Positions 31,480 to 40,507 of a stretch of DNA of 64,000 nucleotides are shown piece by piece. Numbering within the stretch: the stretch's first letter is position 1; every line of letters begins with the position of its first letter. The position numbers and the translations under genes are program-made. The notes under the pieces are model-generated. The model was not told the DNA's origin and ran no database searches. It saw only the letters and a list, made by a program, of their open reading frames with translations. Source of the DNA: Dermatobacter hominis (GTDB lineage: Bacteria > Actinomycetota > Acidimicrobiia > Acidimicrobiales > Microtrichaceae); the NCBI RefSeq assembly GCF_020715685.1, contig NZ_CP085840.1, positions 1 to 64,000 on the forward strand, in the 5' to 3' direction.

Positions 31480-32520
31480 GTGGCCGATGACGCGACGCCG
31501 CCTGATCCTGGCGGGCCCGGAGAGCCGCGCCCGTTCGTGCACGCCCCTGTCATGGTCGACCTCGTCGTCGACCTGCTGCGTGACGTCCCCGACGGGCTCT
31601 ACGTCGACGCCACCCTCGGCGGCGGCAGCCACGCCGAGGCCGTCCTCGACGCCCACCCAGGTCTCCGGCTGCTCGGCCTCGACCGGGACGACGCCGCCAT
31701 CGCCGCCGCGACGCGACGGCTCGCCCGCTTCGGCGACCGGGTCCACATCGTCCGCACCGGGTTCGACCAGCTGGAGCAGGTCGTGACCGAGCACCTCGAG
31801 ACCGCCGACCCGTCCCACACCCGACCAGGCCACACCCGACCAGGCCACACCCGACCAGGAGGAGCGACTGCCGTGCTGTTCGACCTTGGAGTGTCATCGC
31901 CGCAGCTCGACGAGGACGAGCGGGGGTTCTCCTACCGCTCGGGTGCGCCGCTCGACATGCGGATGGACCGCCGACAGGCGTTCTCCGCGGTCGACGTCGT
32001 CAACGAGTACTCGTTCCCGCAGCTCGCCCGGGTGATCGAGACCTACGGCGAGGAGCGCTTCGCCGGCCGCATCGCCCGCGCCATCGTCGATGCCCGGCCG
32101 ATCCAGAACACCGCCCACCTCGCCGAGGTCGTGCGGGCCGCCATCCCCGCCGCGGCGCGCCGCACCGGCGGCCACCCGGCCAAGCGCACGTTCCAGGCCA
32201 TCCGGATCGAGGTGAACCGCGAGCTGGACCAGCTGGCCGAGGCGCTCGAGGGCGCGATGGCCGTCCTGGCGCCGGGCGGGCGGATGGTCGTGATGTCGTA
32301 CCACTCGCTCGAGGACCGCATGGTCAAGCAGACCTTCCGCGACGCCGAGACCGGGGGCTGCACCTGCCCGCCCGGCCTGCCGTGCGTGTGCGGCGCCGAG
32401 CCGACCGTGCGCCTCCTGAAGCGCGGCGCGTGGAAGGCCACCGACGACGAGATCGCCGCCAACCGCCGCGCCGAGAGCGTCCGGATCCGCGCCGTCGAAC
32501 GGATCCCGGAGTCGGCGTGA
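31480..32520 (+). CDS. rsmH: 16S rRNA (cytosine-1402-N4)-methyltransferase RsmH
   Basis: RsmH methylates N4 of C1402 in the ribosomal P site. The 346-residue protein opens with HAPVMVDLVVDLL, YVDATLGGGSHAEAVL (SAM loop) and LLGLDRDDAAIAAA, and continues with VLFDLGVSSPQLDEDERGFS, ALEGAMAVLAPGGRMVVMSY and HSLEDRMVKQTF. Between EHLETADPS and GATAVLFDLG it carries three copies of the pentapeptide HTRPG, from a 15-bp tandem repeat, in a surface loop. GTG at 31480 is preferred to upstream in-frame starts because the family begins shortly before HxPV, and GGAG (31467-31470) is 9 nt away. Its stop overlaps the ftsL-like start by 4 bp. Confidence 0.93.
   Translation: MADDATPPDPGGPGEPRPFVHAPVMVDLVVDLLRDVPDGLYVDATLGGGSHAEAVLDAHPGLRLLGLDRDDAAIAAATRRLARFGDRVHIVRTGFDQLEQVVTEHLETADPSHTRPGHTRPGHTRPGGATAVLFDLGVSSPQLDEDERGFSYRSGAPLDMRMDRRQAFSAVDVVNEYSFPQLARVIETYGEERFAGRIARAIVDARPIQNTAHLAEVVRAAIPAAARRTGGHPAKRTFQAIRIEVNRELDQLAEALEGAMAVLAPGGRMVVMSYHSLEDRMVKQTFRDAETGGCTCPPGLPCVCGAEPTVRLLKRGAWKATDDEIAANRRAESVRIRAVERIPESA
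31815..31859. repeat. 15-bp tandem repeat, three copies, inside rsmH
   Basis: CCACACCCGACCAGG is repeated exactly at 31815, 31830 and 31845. It encodes HTRPG units in frame. The insertion falls in the loop before the conserved LFDLGVSSPQLD strand, where length variation should be tolerated. Confidence 0.95.
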
Positions 32521-33044
32521 CGGCCGTCCGCTCACCTCGCGCCCGCGACGCATCGGTGCACGCGCCCGGACGGGCGCGCACCCGGTCGACGGCCCGGCCG
32601 CTCCCCCAGGAGTCGGCCGGGCCGCGCCTCCGCCTGATCCGCCGCGACGGCGACCGGCGTCGCCGCGACATCGGCTGGCGGGCCACCGTCGCCCTCTGCG
32701 TCGTCGGCTCGTTCGCCGCGCTGGTCGCGTCGGTCGCCATCCAGAGCCAGCGGATCGCGCTCCAGGAGGAGGCGGACCGCGTGTCCGCCCGGACGGCCGT
32801 GGCGGAGGACCGCAACCGCGAGCTGCGCATCGCCGTCGTCCAGGCCGAGTCGCCCGAGCACGTGCTCGAGGTCGCCCGCGACGCCGGACTGGTCGAGCCC
32901 GGCCCGATCGCGGTCGTCCCCGCCGCCACGGTGCCCACCTCGACGCCGGCCCTCCCCGCGCCCCCGACCGACGACGGCGGAGCGACGACCGCGGCGCCGA
33001 GCACGATCCAGCCCACCGGGGCGACCCCGGCGAAGGCCGGATGA
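32517..33044 (+). CDS. ftsL: FtsL-like divisome protein
   Basis: The 175-residue protein is bitopic: an Arg-rich cytoplasmic N-terminus (1-~52), one membrane helix at about 54-76 (ATVALCVVGSFAALVASVAI), then a heptad-bearing segment (QRIALQEEADRVSARTAVAE). It contains the motif SPEHVLEVARDAGLVEPGPI, which resembles the end of the FtsL/DivIC coiled coil. FtsL scaffolds FtsQ, FtsW and FtsI at the septum. The C-terminal ~45 residues are Thr/Pro/Ala rich, like the tails of FtsI and FtsQ here. GTG at 32517 overlaps the rsmH stop by 4 bp and the stop overlaps ftsI by 4 bp. FtsL sequences are poorly conserved, so position is strong evidence. Confidence 0.82.
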   Translation: MTAVRSPRARDASVHAPGRARTRSTARPLPQESAGPRLRLIRRDGDRRRRDIGWRATVALCVVGSFAALVASVAIQSQRIALQEEADRVSARTAVAEDRNRELRIAVVQAESPEHVLEVARDAGLVEPGPIAVVPAATVPTSTPALPAPPTDDGGATTAAPSTIQPTGATPAKAG

Positions 33045-35215
33045 CCGCTCGCCGACCCGGTCCCCGGCGCCCCTCGACGACCGGCCGGCGCTCGCCCGGC
33101 AGGGGATCCACCCGGGCCGCCGCACCTCGGCCCCGACCGCGGGCCCGCACCCGCAGCGCCGACCAGGCGGCGGACCTGATCCGGACCCGCCGTCGCCTCT
33201 GGGGCATGGTCGGCGCCTTCGGCGTGCTCGCCCTGCTCCCGCTGGTCAAGCTCGTCGGCGTCCAGTTCACCGACGCCTCGGCGCTCGCGGCCGAAGGGCT
33301 CGAGCAGCGCCAGCGCACCGAGACGATCCCCGCCCAGCGGGGCTCGATCCTCGACCGCAACGGCACCGAGCTGGCCATGTCGGTGCCCCGCACCACGGTG
33401 GCGGTGAGCAAGGTCCGCCTGGCCGAGGCCGGCATCGGCGACGACGCGATGCTGCGCGAGTTCGGCACCCGCCTGGCCACGCTGCTCCGGGTCGACCCGG
33501 CCCCGGTCGTCGAGGCGATCACCTCGGCGGCGCCCGACGCGAAGTGGGTCATGGTCGACCGGTACGCGGACGAGCAGGTCGCGAGGAAGGCCGCGCAGGC
33601 GCTCGCGGCGCAGGACATGGACGGCGTCCTCATGCTCGACCCGGCCTCGGAGCGGGTGCACCCGGGCGGCGAGTCCGGGGTGCGGGTGATCGGCACGGTC
33701 GGTCCCGACGGGCCCGGCCCCCGCGCCGGCGTCGAGGCCGCCTACGACGACGTGCTCGAGGGCACGCCGGGCAAGCAGGTGGTCGAGCGCGGCTCGCAGG
33801 GCGAGACGATCACCGACGGGTCGCGCGTGATCGAGGCGCCGCAGCCCGGCGAGGACGTGCAGGTGACCCTCGACCGCACCCTCCAGTACGAGACCGAGCA
33901 GATCCTGTCCAAGGGGTCCGCCAACGCCCGCGCCGCCGGCGGCATCGCGATCGTGGGGCGCCCCTCCACCGGCGAGCTCCTGGCCGTCGCCGGCGTCGAG
34001 CGCGACGAGGAGACGGGGGAGATGCACCTCTCCACCCGGCCGCTGGCGCTGTCGAACGCCTACCAGGCCGGCTCGGTGTTCAAGCTCGTGACCACCGCCG
34101 CGGCCTACGAGGCGGGCGTGATCGACGACCACTCGACGTTCTCCGTCGGGCCGACGATCCGCGTCTACGACCGGGAGTTCAGCGACAACGAGGTCCACCC
34201 GGTCGAGACGATGAACGTCGACCAGATCGTCGCCGAGTCGTCCAACGTCGGCACGATCCAGATCGCCCAGCGCCTCGGCGCCGAGAAGCTGCACCAGGCG
34301 CTCGTCGACTTCGGCTTCGGCCAGGTGTCCGCGCTCGGCCACCCCGCCGAGAGCGCGGGCCTGCTGCCCGACGTCGACTCGTGGACGCCGCCCGACACCG
34401 CGGCGGCGTCGATCGGCTCCTTCCAGTCGACGACCGTGCTGCAGCTCTGGTCGGCGTTCAACGTGATCGCCAACCAGGGCATCTACGTCCCGCCCCGGCT
34501 GGTCGAGGGGACGATCGGTCCGGACGGACGGCTCGACCCGGCGCGGGCGGCCGACACCCGACGGGTGGTCTCGGCGACCACGGCGGCCCGGGTGAGCCGG
34601 GCGCTGCAGGCCGTGGTCCAGGCCGGCACCGGCAAGCAGTGGAGCCTGCCGGGCTACCCGGTGGCGGCGAAGACCGGCACCGGTCGCATGCCCAGCCCCG
34701 AGAAGGTCGACGACGAGGACGCGTACATCTGGCCCGACGGGACCTACCACCACGTCACGACCTTCGCCGGGTACCTGCCGGCCGACCGCCCGCAGGTCTC
34801 GATCACCGTGATGCTGTTCGACACCGCCCAGGGCCTCACCGGCTCCACGTCGGCCGGCCCGGTGTTCAGCGACCTGGCCCGCCTGTCGATCCGGGAGCTC
34901 TCGATCGCCCCCACCGCCGACCCCGCGGCCACGACCGCGGCCGGCAGCACCGACGACGACGGCCTCGTCCGCTCGGTCCCCGCCGGCGAGACCGCCGCCG
35001 CCACCGACCGGGCGCTCGTGCCGACCACGACCGCTCCGTCCCGCTCGGGCAGCACCGGGACGACCAAGGGCGGCGCCGCGACCGCGAAGGGCGGCGGGAC
35101 GGGGAAGGGCACCGGCTCGACCGGGGGCACGGGCTCGGGGGCCTCCACCCGTTCGGGCGCCACGTCGACCACCATTGCGTCCTCCGGACGGAGCACCGCC
35201 GCAGGGACGGGCTGA
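33041..35215 (+). CDS. ftsI: Peptidoglycan transpeptidase FtsI (class B PBP, PBP3)
   Basis: The 724-residue septal transpeptidase has a basic N-terminal tail, a membrane helix at about 54-75 (MVGAFGVLALLPLVKLVGV), the PBP dimerisation domain beginning QRGSILDRNGTELAMSV, and the transpeptidase domain. Active-site motifs are intact: S345-V-F-K348 in YQAGSVFKLVT, SSN in VAESSNVGTIQ, and KTG with Lys544 in AAKTGTGRMPS. No PASTA repeats are seen. The last ~85 residues are a Thr/Gly/Lys-rich low-complexity tail outside the cell. The ATG at 33041 overlaps the ftsL stop by 4 bp. FtsI works with FtsW, encoded 4 kb downstream. Confidence 0.94.
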   Translation: MTARRPGPRRPSTTGRRSPGRGSTRAAAPRPRPRARTRSADQAADLIRTRRRLWGMVGAFGVLALLPLVKLVGVQFTDASALAAEGLEQRQRTETIPAQRGSILDRNGTELAMSVPRTTVAVSKVRLAEAGIGDDAMLREFGTRLATLLRVDPAPVVEAITSAAPDAKWVMVDRYADEQVARKAAQALAAQDMDGVLMLDPASERVHPGGESGVRVIGTVGPDGPGPRAGVEAAYDDVLEGTPGKQVVERGSQGETITDGSRVIEAPQPGEDVQVTLDRTLQYETEQILSKGSANARAAGGIAIVGRPSTGELLAVAGVERDEETGEMHLSTRPLALSNAYQAGSVFKLVTTAAAYEAGVIDDHSTFSVGPTIRVYDREFSDNEVHPVETMNVDQIVAESSNVGTIQIAQRLGAEKLHQALVDFGFGQVSALGHPAESAGLLPDVDSWTPPDTAAASIGSFQSTTVLQLWSAFNVIANQGIYVPPRLVEGTIGPDGRLDPARAADTRRVVSATTAARVSRALQAVVQAGTGKQWSLPGYPVAAKTGTGRMPSPEKVDDEDAYIWPDGTYHHVTTFAGYLPADRPQVSITVMLFDTAQGLTGSTSAGPVFSDLARLSIRELSIAPTADPAATTAAGSTDDDGLVRSVPAGETAAATDRALVPTTTAPSRSGSTGTTKGGAATAKGGGTGKGTGSTGGTGSGASTRSGATSTTIASSGRSTAAGTG

Positions 35216-35265
35216 CGGCCGGTGACCGACCGGTGGATGGACGGAGGCGGCGTGCGGAGCCCGGC

Positions 35266-36721
35266 ATGAGCGAGACGACGGTGACGATCGCCGACGTGTC
35301 GGTCGCCGTCGGCGCGCGCCCGGCCGAGCCGTCCGGTGTCGACGACTCGACGCCCGTGGTGGCGGTGACACACGACTCCCGCCGGGTCGGGCCCGGCACG
35401 CTGTTCTGCTGCGTGGTCGGCGGCCGGGCCGACGGTCACGACTTCGCCCCCGCCGCGGTGGCCGCCGGCGCCGTCGCCCTGCTCGTCGAGCGGCACCTCG
35501 ACCCCTCGACGCTGCCGCACCCGGTCGCGCAGCTGCTCGTCGACGACGTGCGCGCCGCCATGGCCCCGGCGGCGGCCGAGGTCTACGGCCACCCGGCCGA
35601 GCGCCTCCGGACCGTCGGGGTGACCGGCACCAACGGCAAGACGACGGTGGTGTCGACGATCGCCCACGTGCTGCGCTCCGCGGGGCGCGAGGTCGGTGCG
35701 ATCGGGACGTTGACCGGCGCCCGCACGACGCCCGAGGCGACCGACCTCCAGGCGCAGCTCGCGCAGATGGTCGCCGACGGCGTCACCGACGTCGCCATGG
35801 AGGTGTCCTCGCACGCGCTGGTCCTGCACCGGGTCGACGCCATGACGTTCGACGTCGCCGTCTTCACGAACCTCGGCCAGGACCACCTCGACTTCCACGG
35901 GACGCCCGAGGCGTACTTCGCCGCCAAGGCCGTGCTGTTCGACCCGGGGCGCTCCCGGCGCGGGATCGTCGACGTCGACGACGTGCGCGGTCGCCTGCTC
36001 GTCGACGTGGCCCCCGCCGGGCACCCGATGGTCCCGGTGTCGCTGGCCGACGCCGGCGAGATCCGCTTCACGGTCGACGGGTCGAGCTTCACCTGGCGGG
36101 GCCGGCCGGTCACCTTCCCGCTGCCCGGCCGGCACAACGTCGCCAACGCGCTGCTGGCGGCCGAGGCCTGCGCCGCCCTGGGCGTCGACGACGACGACAT
36201 CGCCGCCGCGCTGGCCGGGGTGCCGGCGGTGCCCGGTCGGTTCGAGGCCGTGCGGGCCGGGCAGTCCTTCGACGTCGTCGTCGACTACGCCCACACGCCC
36301 GACGCCCTCGAGGCGGTCCTCGAGGCCGCCCGGGAGCTGGCCGCGGGCCGGGTGCTCGTCGTGTTCGGGTGCGGTGGGGACCGGGACACCGCCAAGCGCC
36401 CGCGCATGGGCGAGGTGGCGTCCGCGGCTCGCCGACTCGGTCGTCCTCACCTCCGACAACCCCCGCTCCGAGGACCCGCTTCGCATCCTCGAGGAGATCC
36501 GGTCAGGATGCGCGGGTGAGCCCGTCGTCGAGCCCGACCGCCGTGCCGCCATCCGCACGGCCCTGTCCGCCGCCGGAGCCGGGGACGTCGTCGTGATCGC
36601 CGGCAAGGGCCACGAGCAGGGCCAGGACGTGGCCGGCGTCGTCACCCCGTTCGACGACCGCGCCGTCGCCGCCGAGGTCCTCGCCGAGCTGGACGCCGAC
36701 GGACGGGGGAGCGCGACGTGA
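35266..36721 (+). pseudogene. murE: UDP-MurNAc-tripeptide synthetase MurE, single-base (+1) frameshift
   Basis: The first frame (ATG 35266, GGAG 6 nt upstream) encodes the N-terminal and central domains: DSRRVGPGTLFCCVVGG, ATP loop VGVTGTNGKTTVVSTI, SSHALVLHRVD and NLGQDHLDFHG. It continues to GDRDTAKRPRMGEVAS and then goes out of register. The C-terminal part continues one frame over as LADSVVLTSDNPRSEDPLRI, IAGKGHEQGQ and the end at 36721. Deleting one base near 36427-36428 restores a continuous ~484-residue protein aligned with MurE. The DNPR motif is the one used by enzymes adding meso-diaminopimelate. As written, translation would stop at 36519. MurE is essential, so a sequencing error is likely. 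The 3' end overlaps mraY by 4 bp. Confidence 0.87.
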
Positions 36722-37749
36722 TCCGCCTCGTCCTCGCCGCGGGCATCGCCACGCTCGTCGCGCTCGTCGGCACCAGGCTGCTCATCACCGCCCTCACGCG
36801 GCGCCACATCGGCCAGCCGATCCACGAGGACGTGCCCGAGGGCCACACCGTCAAGGCCGGCACCCCGACGATGGGCGGCATCGCCATCGTCGCCGGCGGC
36901 GTCTGCGGCTACCTGGCGTCGAACCTCTACGACGGCGTCTTCACCTGGACGGGCCTCGCCACGATGGGGGCGATCGCCGGCGCGGGCGGCGTCGGGTTCC
37001 TCGACGACTGGATCAAGATCGCCAACGAGCGGAACCTCGGGCTCAACAAGCGCTCCAAGACGCTGGGCCTGCTCGTCGTGGCGGTCGGCTTCGCGCTGGT
37101 CATCCTCTGGAAGACCAACGTCCACACGACGATCAGCTTCGGCCGCTTCGACGACCTCGGGTGGACGCTCGGCAAGTGGGTCTGGGTGATCTGGGCGGTG
37201 GTGGTGATCTTCGCCTCGTCGAACGCCGTCAACCTGACCGACGGGCTCGACGGGCTGGCGGCCGGGTCGGCGATCCTCGTCTTCTCCGCCTACGTGATCA
37301 TCGGGTACTGGATCTTCCGCCACCCCGGCATGTACCAGATCAACGTCGGCCTCGACCTCGCCGTCGTCGCCGCCGCGATGATGGGGGCCTGCGCCGGGTT
37401 CCTCTGGTGGAACGCCGCGCCCGCGCAGATCTTCATGGGCGACACGGGGTCGCTGGCCATCGGCACGGGCCTCGCCGCGCTCGCGCTGAGCAGCTCGACC
37501 GTGATCCTCCTGCCGGTGCTCGGCCTGCTGTTCGTGATGGAGACGGTCTCGGTGATCATCCAGGTCGCCTCGTTCCGCACGACCGGCAAGCGGGTGTTCC
37601 GCATGGCCCCGATCCACCACCACTTCGAGCTCGGCGGATGGCCCGAGACGACGGTGATCGTCCGGGGCTGGATGCTGACCGGTGCGACGACCGCCGTGGG
37701 CCTCGGGCTCTTCTACCGGGAGTTCATCCGGGCCGGGGGCCTGGCATGA
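36718..37749 (+). CDS. mraY: Phospho-MurNAc-pentapeptide transferase MraY
   Basis: The 343-residue integral membrane enzyme transfers phospho-MurNAc-pentapeptide to undecaprenyl phosphate, giving lipid I. About ten membrane segments are visible. Family motifs are in place: HTVKAGTPTMGGIAI near the start, GGVGFLDDWIKI with the catalytic Asp pair, NAVNLTDGLDGLAAGSAI, FMGDTGSLAIG, and HHHFELGGWPE near the end. GTG at 36718 overlaps the murE stop by 4 bp and its own stop overlaps murD by 4 bp. murF, which normally stands between murE and mraY and makes the pentapeptide substrate, is not present here. Confidence 0.95.
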   Translation: MIRLVLAAGIATLVALVGTRLLITALTRRHIGQPIHEDVPEGHTVKAGTPTMGGIAIVAGGVCGYLASNLYDGVFTWTGLATMGAIAGAGGVGFLDDWIKIANERNLGLNKRSKTLGLLVVAVGFALVILWKTNVHTTISFGRFDDLGWTLGKWVWVIWAVVVIFASSNAVNLTDGLDGLAAGSAILVFSAYVIIGYWIFRHPGMYQINVGLDLAVVAAAMMGACAGFLWWNAAPAQIFMGDTGSLAIGTGLAALALSSSTVILLPVLGLLFVMETVSVIIQVASFRTTGKRVFRMAPIHHHFELGGWPETTVIVRGWMLTGATTAVGLGLFYREFIRAGGLA

Positions 37750-39170
37750 GCGAGCCGGCCGGCGGCGGCCTGCCCGAGCGGCGGCTCCTGCTGCACGGGC
37801 TCGGCATCACCAACGCCGCCGTCGCCCGGGCTGCGGTCGCGCACGGGCTCGAGGTCGTGCTGTCCGACGACGGCCGCCCCGCCCTCGCGGGCGCGCTGGG
37901 CGACGAGCTCGGGGCGCCGGTCGTGCTGGAGCCGTCGGCGGGTGCGCTGGAGGACCTCGTGCGGTCGGTCGACGCCGTCGTGCCCGCACCGGGCCTCCCC
38001 GAGCACCACCCCCTGTTCGTGCTCGCCGCGGCGCACGGGCGACCCGTGCTCAGCGAGTTCGACCTCGCCGCGGCCTGGGACGACCGGCCGGTGCTGGCGA
38101 TCACCGGCACCAACGGCAAGACGACGGTGACCACGCTCGTCACCGCCATGCTCGAGCGGTCGGGCCGCCGGGCCGCGGCGGTCGGCAACCTCGACACGCC
38201 GCTGGTCGAGGCGATCGCCCGCGACGACCTCGACGTCTTCGTCGTCGAGGCGTCGTCGTTCCGGCTGGCCCACAGCCGCCGGTTCGCTCCGCTGGTCGGC
38301 ACGTGGCTGAACTTCGCGCCCGACCACCTCGACGTGCACCGCACGCTCGACGACTACCGCATGGCCAAGGCGCGGATCTGGCGCGACCAGGGCGCCGGCG
38401 ACACCGCCGTAGCCGCCGCCGAGGACCCGGTCGTCGACGCCGCCATCGTGGCCCGCACCCAGGTCGCCGCGGCCGAGGACGTGCCCGGGCCGGCCGTGCT
38501 CCGGTTCGGGCTCGCTCCGGTCGAGGGGGGCCGCGCCGTGGAGTACCACCAGGACGGCTCGCTGCTGGTCGGGCCGGCGCGCCCCGGCGGCGAGCCGGTC
38601 GAGCTCGTCGACGTCGCGGACATGTGGCGTGCGCTGCCGCACGACCGCACCAACGCGCTCGCGGCGGCCGCCACGGCGCTGGCCGGTGGCGCGACCGTCG
38701 AGGGCGTGCGCGCCGCGCTGCGCGACTTCCGCGGGCTGCCCCACCGGGTCGAGCTCGTGGGCGAGCGCGACGACGTGCGCTGGTACGACGACTCGAAGGC
38801 GACCGCGCCCCACGCCACGCTGGCCGCCCTGCGCGGGTTCGACTCCGTCGTGCTCGTGGCCGGCGGCCGGAACAAGGGCCTCGACCTCGGCGAGCTGCAC
38901 CTCGGTGCCGACCACGTGCGGGCCGTCGTGGGCATCGGCGAGTCGGGCGCCGAGGTGCTCGCCGCGTTCCCCGACCGGCCGGGCCGGCTCGCCACGTCGA
39001 TGGCCGAGGCGGTGGCCTCGGCCGCGGAGCTGGCCGAGGGCGGCGACGTCGTCCTGCTGTCGCCCGGCTGCGCCTCGTTCGACTGGTACGGCTCGTACTC
39101 GGAGCGGGGCGACGACTTCGCGGCCCGGGTCCGCGAGCTCGTGCTCGCCGGCGACGGGGGTGCGGCGTGA
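37746..39170 (+). CDS. murD: UDP-MurNAc-alanine:D-glutamate ligase MurD
   Basis: The 474-residue ligase adds D-glutamate to UDP-MurNAc-L-Ala. It shows the N-terminal Rossmann-like start (LLLHGLGITNAAVARAAV), the ATP loop AITGTNGKTTVTTL, the central LNFAPDHLDVHRTLDDYRMA, and the C-terminal DDSKATAPHATLAAL and LLSPGCASFDWYGSYSERGD motifs that are specific for MurD. ATG at 37746 overlaps the mraY stop by 4 bp; the stop overlaps ftsW by 4 bp. The catalytic carbamylated Lys is expected in the MAKARIW stretch. Confidence 0.95.
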   Translation: MSEPAGGGLPERRLLLHGLGITNAAVARAAVAHGLEVVLSDDGRPALAGALGDELGAPVVLEPSAGALEDLVRSVDAVVPAPGLPEHHPLFVLAAAHGRPVLSEFDLAAAWDDRPVLAITGTNGKTTVTTLVTAMLERSGRRAAAVGNLDTPLVEAIARDDLDVFVVEASSFRLAHSRRFAPLVGTWLNFAPDHLDVHRTLDDYRMAKARIWRDQGAGDTAVAAAEDPVVDAAIVARTQVAAAEDVPGPAVLRFGLAPVEGGRAVEYHQDGSLLVGPARPGGEPVELVDVADMWRALPHDRTNALAAAATALAGGATVEGVRAALRDFRGLPHRVELVGERDDVRWYDDSKATAPHATLAALRGFDSVVLVAGGRNKGLDLGELHLGADHVRAVVGIGESGAEVLAAFPDRPGRLATSMAEAVASAAELAEGGDVVLLSPGCASFDWYGSYSERGDDFAARVRELVLAGDGGAA

Positions 39171-40459
39171 CCGCCACCCGCCGCACCGGCACCCGCTCGT
39201 CGGGCACGAGCCGGAAGCCGGCCGCTTCCGGCCGTTCGACCGGTCGCAGCGCGACCGCGACGCGGCGCCCGGCCACCGGCACGCGGCGCTCGGCCACTGC
39301 GGCTCGACCCCGCCGGCCCGAGGTCGAGGTCGTCCGCCGGGGACCGAGCCCGTCGACGGTCGTCGTCGTCACGGTCTCGCTGCTCTGCGGGCTCGGCCTC
39401 GTGATGGTGTACTCCGCGTCGTCGGTCACCGCCGTGCGCACGCTCGGCAACAGCTGGGGGATCGTCGCCCGGCAGGCGATGTGGCTGGGCCTCGGCGTCG
39501 GCGCCGCGTTCGCCGCCTCCCGGGTCCCGTGGCGCGTCTGGCGCGACAAGGTGGCGCTGCCGCTGATGCTCGTGTCGGTCGCCGCCCTCGGCTACGTCGC
39601 GCTCGGCGTGCTCGTCCAGAAGGCGGCCGGGACGTCGCTGCCGTTCGTCATCACGGTCAACGGCGCCACCCGCTGGGTCGGCGTCGGCTCGATGCAGTTC
39701 CAGCCGTCGGACCTCGCCAAGCCGGCGCTCATCCTCTGGCTCGCCAAGCTGCTCTCCGAGCGCGGTCGCGACGTGCGGACCTGGGAGGGGCTCAAGCCGG
39801 TGCTCGTGTGGAGCGGGCTGACGTGCGCGCTCGTCGTGCTCGGCGACGACCTCGGCACGACGATGCTGCTCGGCGCCGTGACGTTGGCGATGGTGTTCAT
39901 GGCCGGTGCGCCGCTGTCCAAGCTGGCCACGATGGGCGGGGTGTCGCTCGGCCTCGGGGCGCTGGCGATCGTCGGGCTGGAGCGGTTCCGGGTCACGCGC
40001 ATCCTGGCCTTCCTCGAGCCCGACAAGTACCGGCAGGGCGCGGGCTGGCAGCTGTGGCAGTCCCAGATCGGTCTGGCGTCGGGCGGCCTCTTCGGGAGCG
40101 GCCCGGGCCTCGCGCGCTCCAAGTGGGGGTTCCTGCCCGAGGCCCACACCGACTTCATCCTCGCCGTGATCGGCGAGGAGCTCGGCCTGGCCGGCAGCCT
40201 CGTCGTCCTCGGCCTGTTCGTGGCCTTCATGGGCGCCGGCTGCGCGATCGGGATGCGGGCACGCTCGCCGTTCGGCCGGCTCGTCGCCTTCGGCGTGACC
40301 ACCTGGATCGGCGTGCAGGCGCTCATCAACATCGGCGTGACGGTCGGGACGCTGCCGACGAAGGGCATCACGCTGCCGTTCGTCTCCTACGGCGGGTCCT
40401 CGCTGCTCATGGCGCTGTTCGGCGTCGGGATCCTGCTGTCGGTCGCCCGCGACGCATGA
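39167..40459 (+). CDS. ftsW: Septal peptidoglycan glycosyltransferase FtsW
   Basis: The 430-residue SEDS polymerase makes septal glycan strands together with FtsI. The first ~60 residues are a cytoplasmic Arg/Thr/Ser-rich tail with repeated RRxATGTRRSA-like units. Membrane segments start at about residue 62 (VVVVTVSLLCGLGLVMVYSA). SEDS motifs follow: NGATRWVGVGSMQFQPSDLA, QSQIGLASGGLFGSGPG, and KWGFLPEAHTDFILAVIGEE, then LGTLPTKGITLPFVSYGGSS. GTG at 39167 overlaps the murD stop by 4 bp. A 48-bp gap to murG includes the short palindrome TGACG-A-CGTCA (40474-40484). Confidence 0.94.
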   Translation: MTATRRTGTRSSGTSRKPAASGRSTGRSATATRRPATGTRRSATAARPRRPEVEVVRRGPSPSTVVVVTVSLLCGLGLVMVYSASSVTAVRTLGNSWGIVARQAMWLGLGVGAAFAASRVPWRVWRDKVALPLMLVSVAALGYVALGVLVQKAAGTSLPFVITVNGATRWVGVGSMQFQPSDLAKPALILWLAKLLSERGRDVRTWEGLKPVLVWSGLTCALVVLGDDLGTTMLLGAVTLAMVFMAGAPLSKLATMGGVSLGLGALAIVGLERFRVTRILAFLEPDKYRQGAGWQLWQSQIGLASGGLFGSGPGLARSKWGFLPEAHTDFILAVIGEELGLAGSLVVLGLFVAFMGAGCAIGMRARSPFGRLVAFGVTTWIGVQALINIGVTVGTLPTKGITLPFVSYGGSSLLMALFGVGILLSVARDA

Positions 40460-40507
40460 TCTGCGTCGAGAGATGACGACGTCACACGCACCGACGACCT
40501 CCGACCG

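Noticed and set aside
40474-40484. TGACG-A-CGTCA palindrome in the ftsW-murG gap as an operator
   Set aside because: Short and not near a promoter-like sequence; such palindromes are frequent by chance in this composition.
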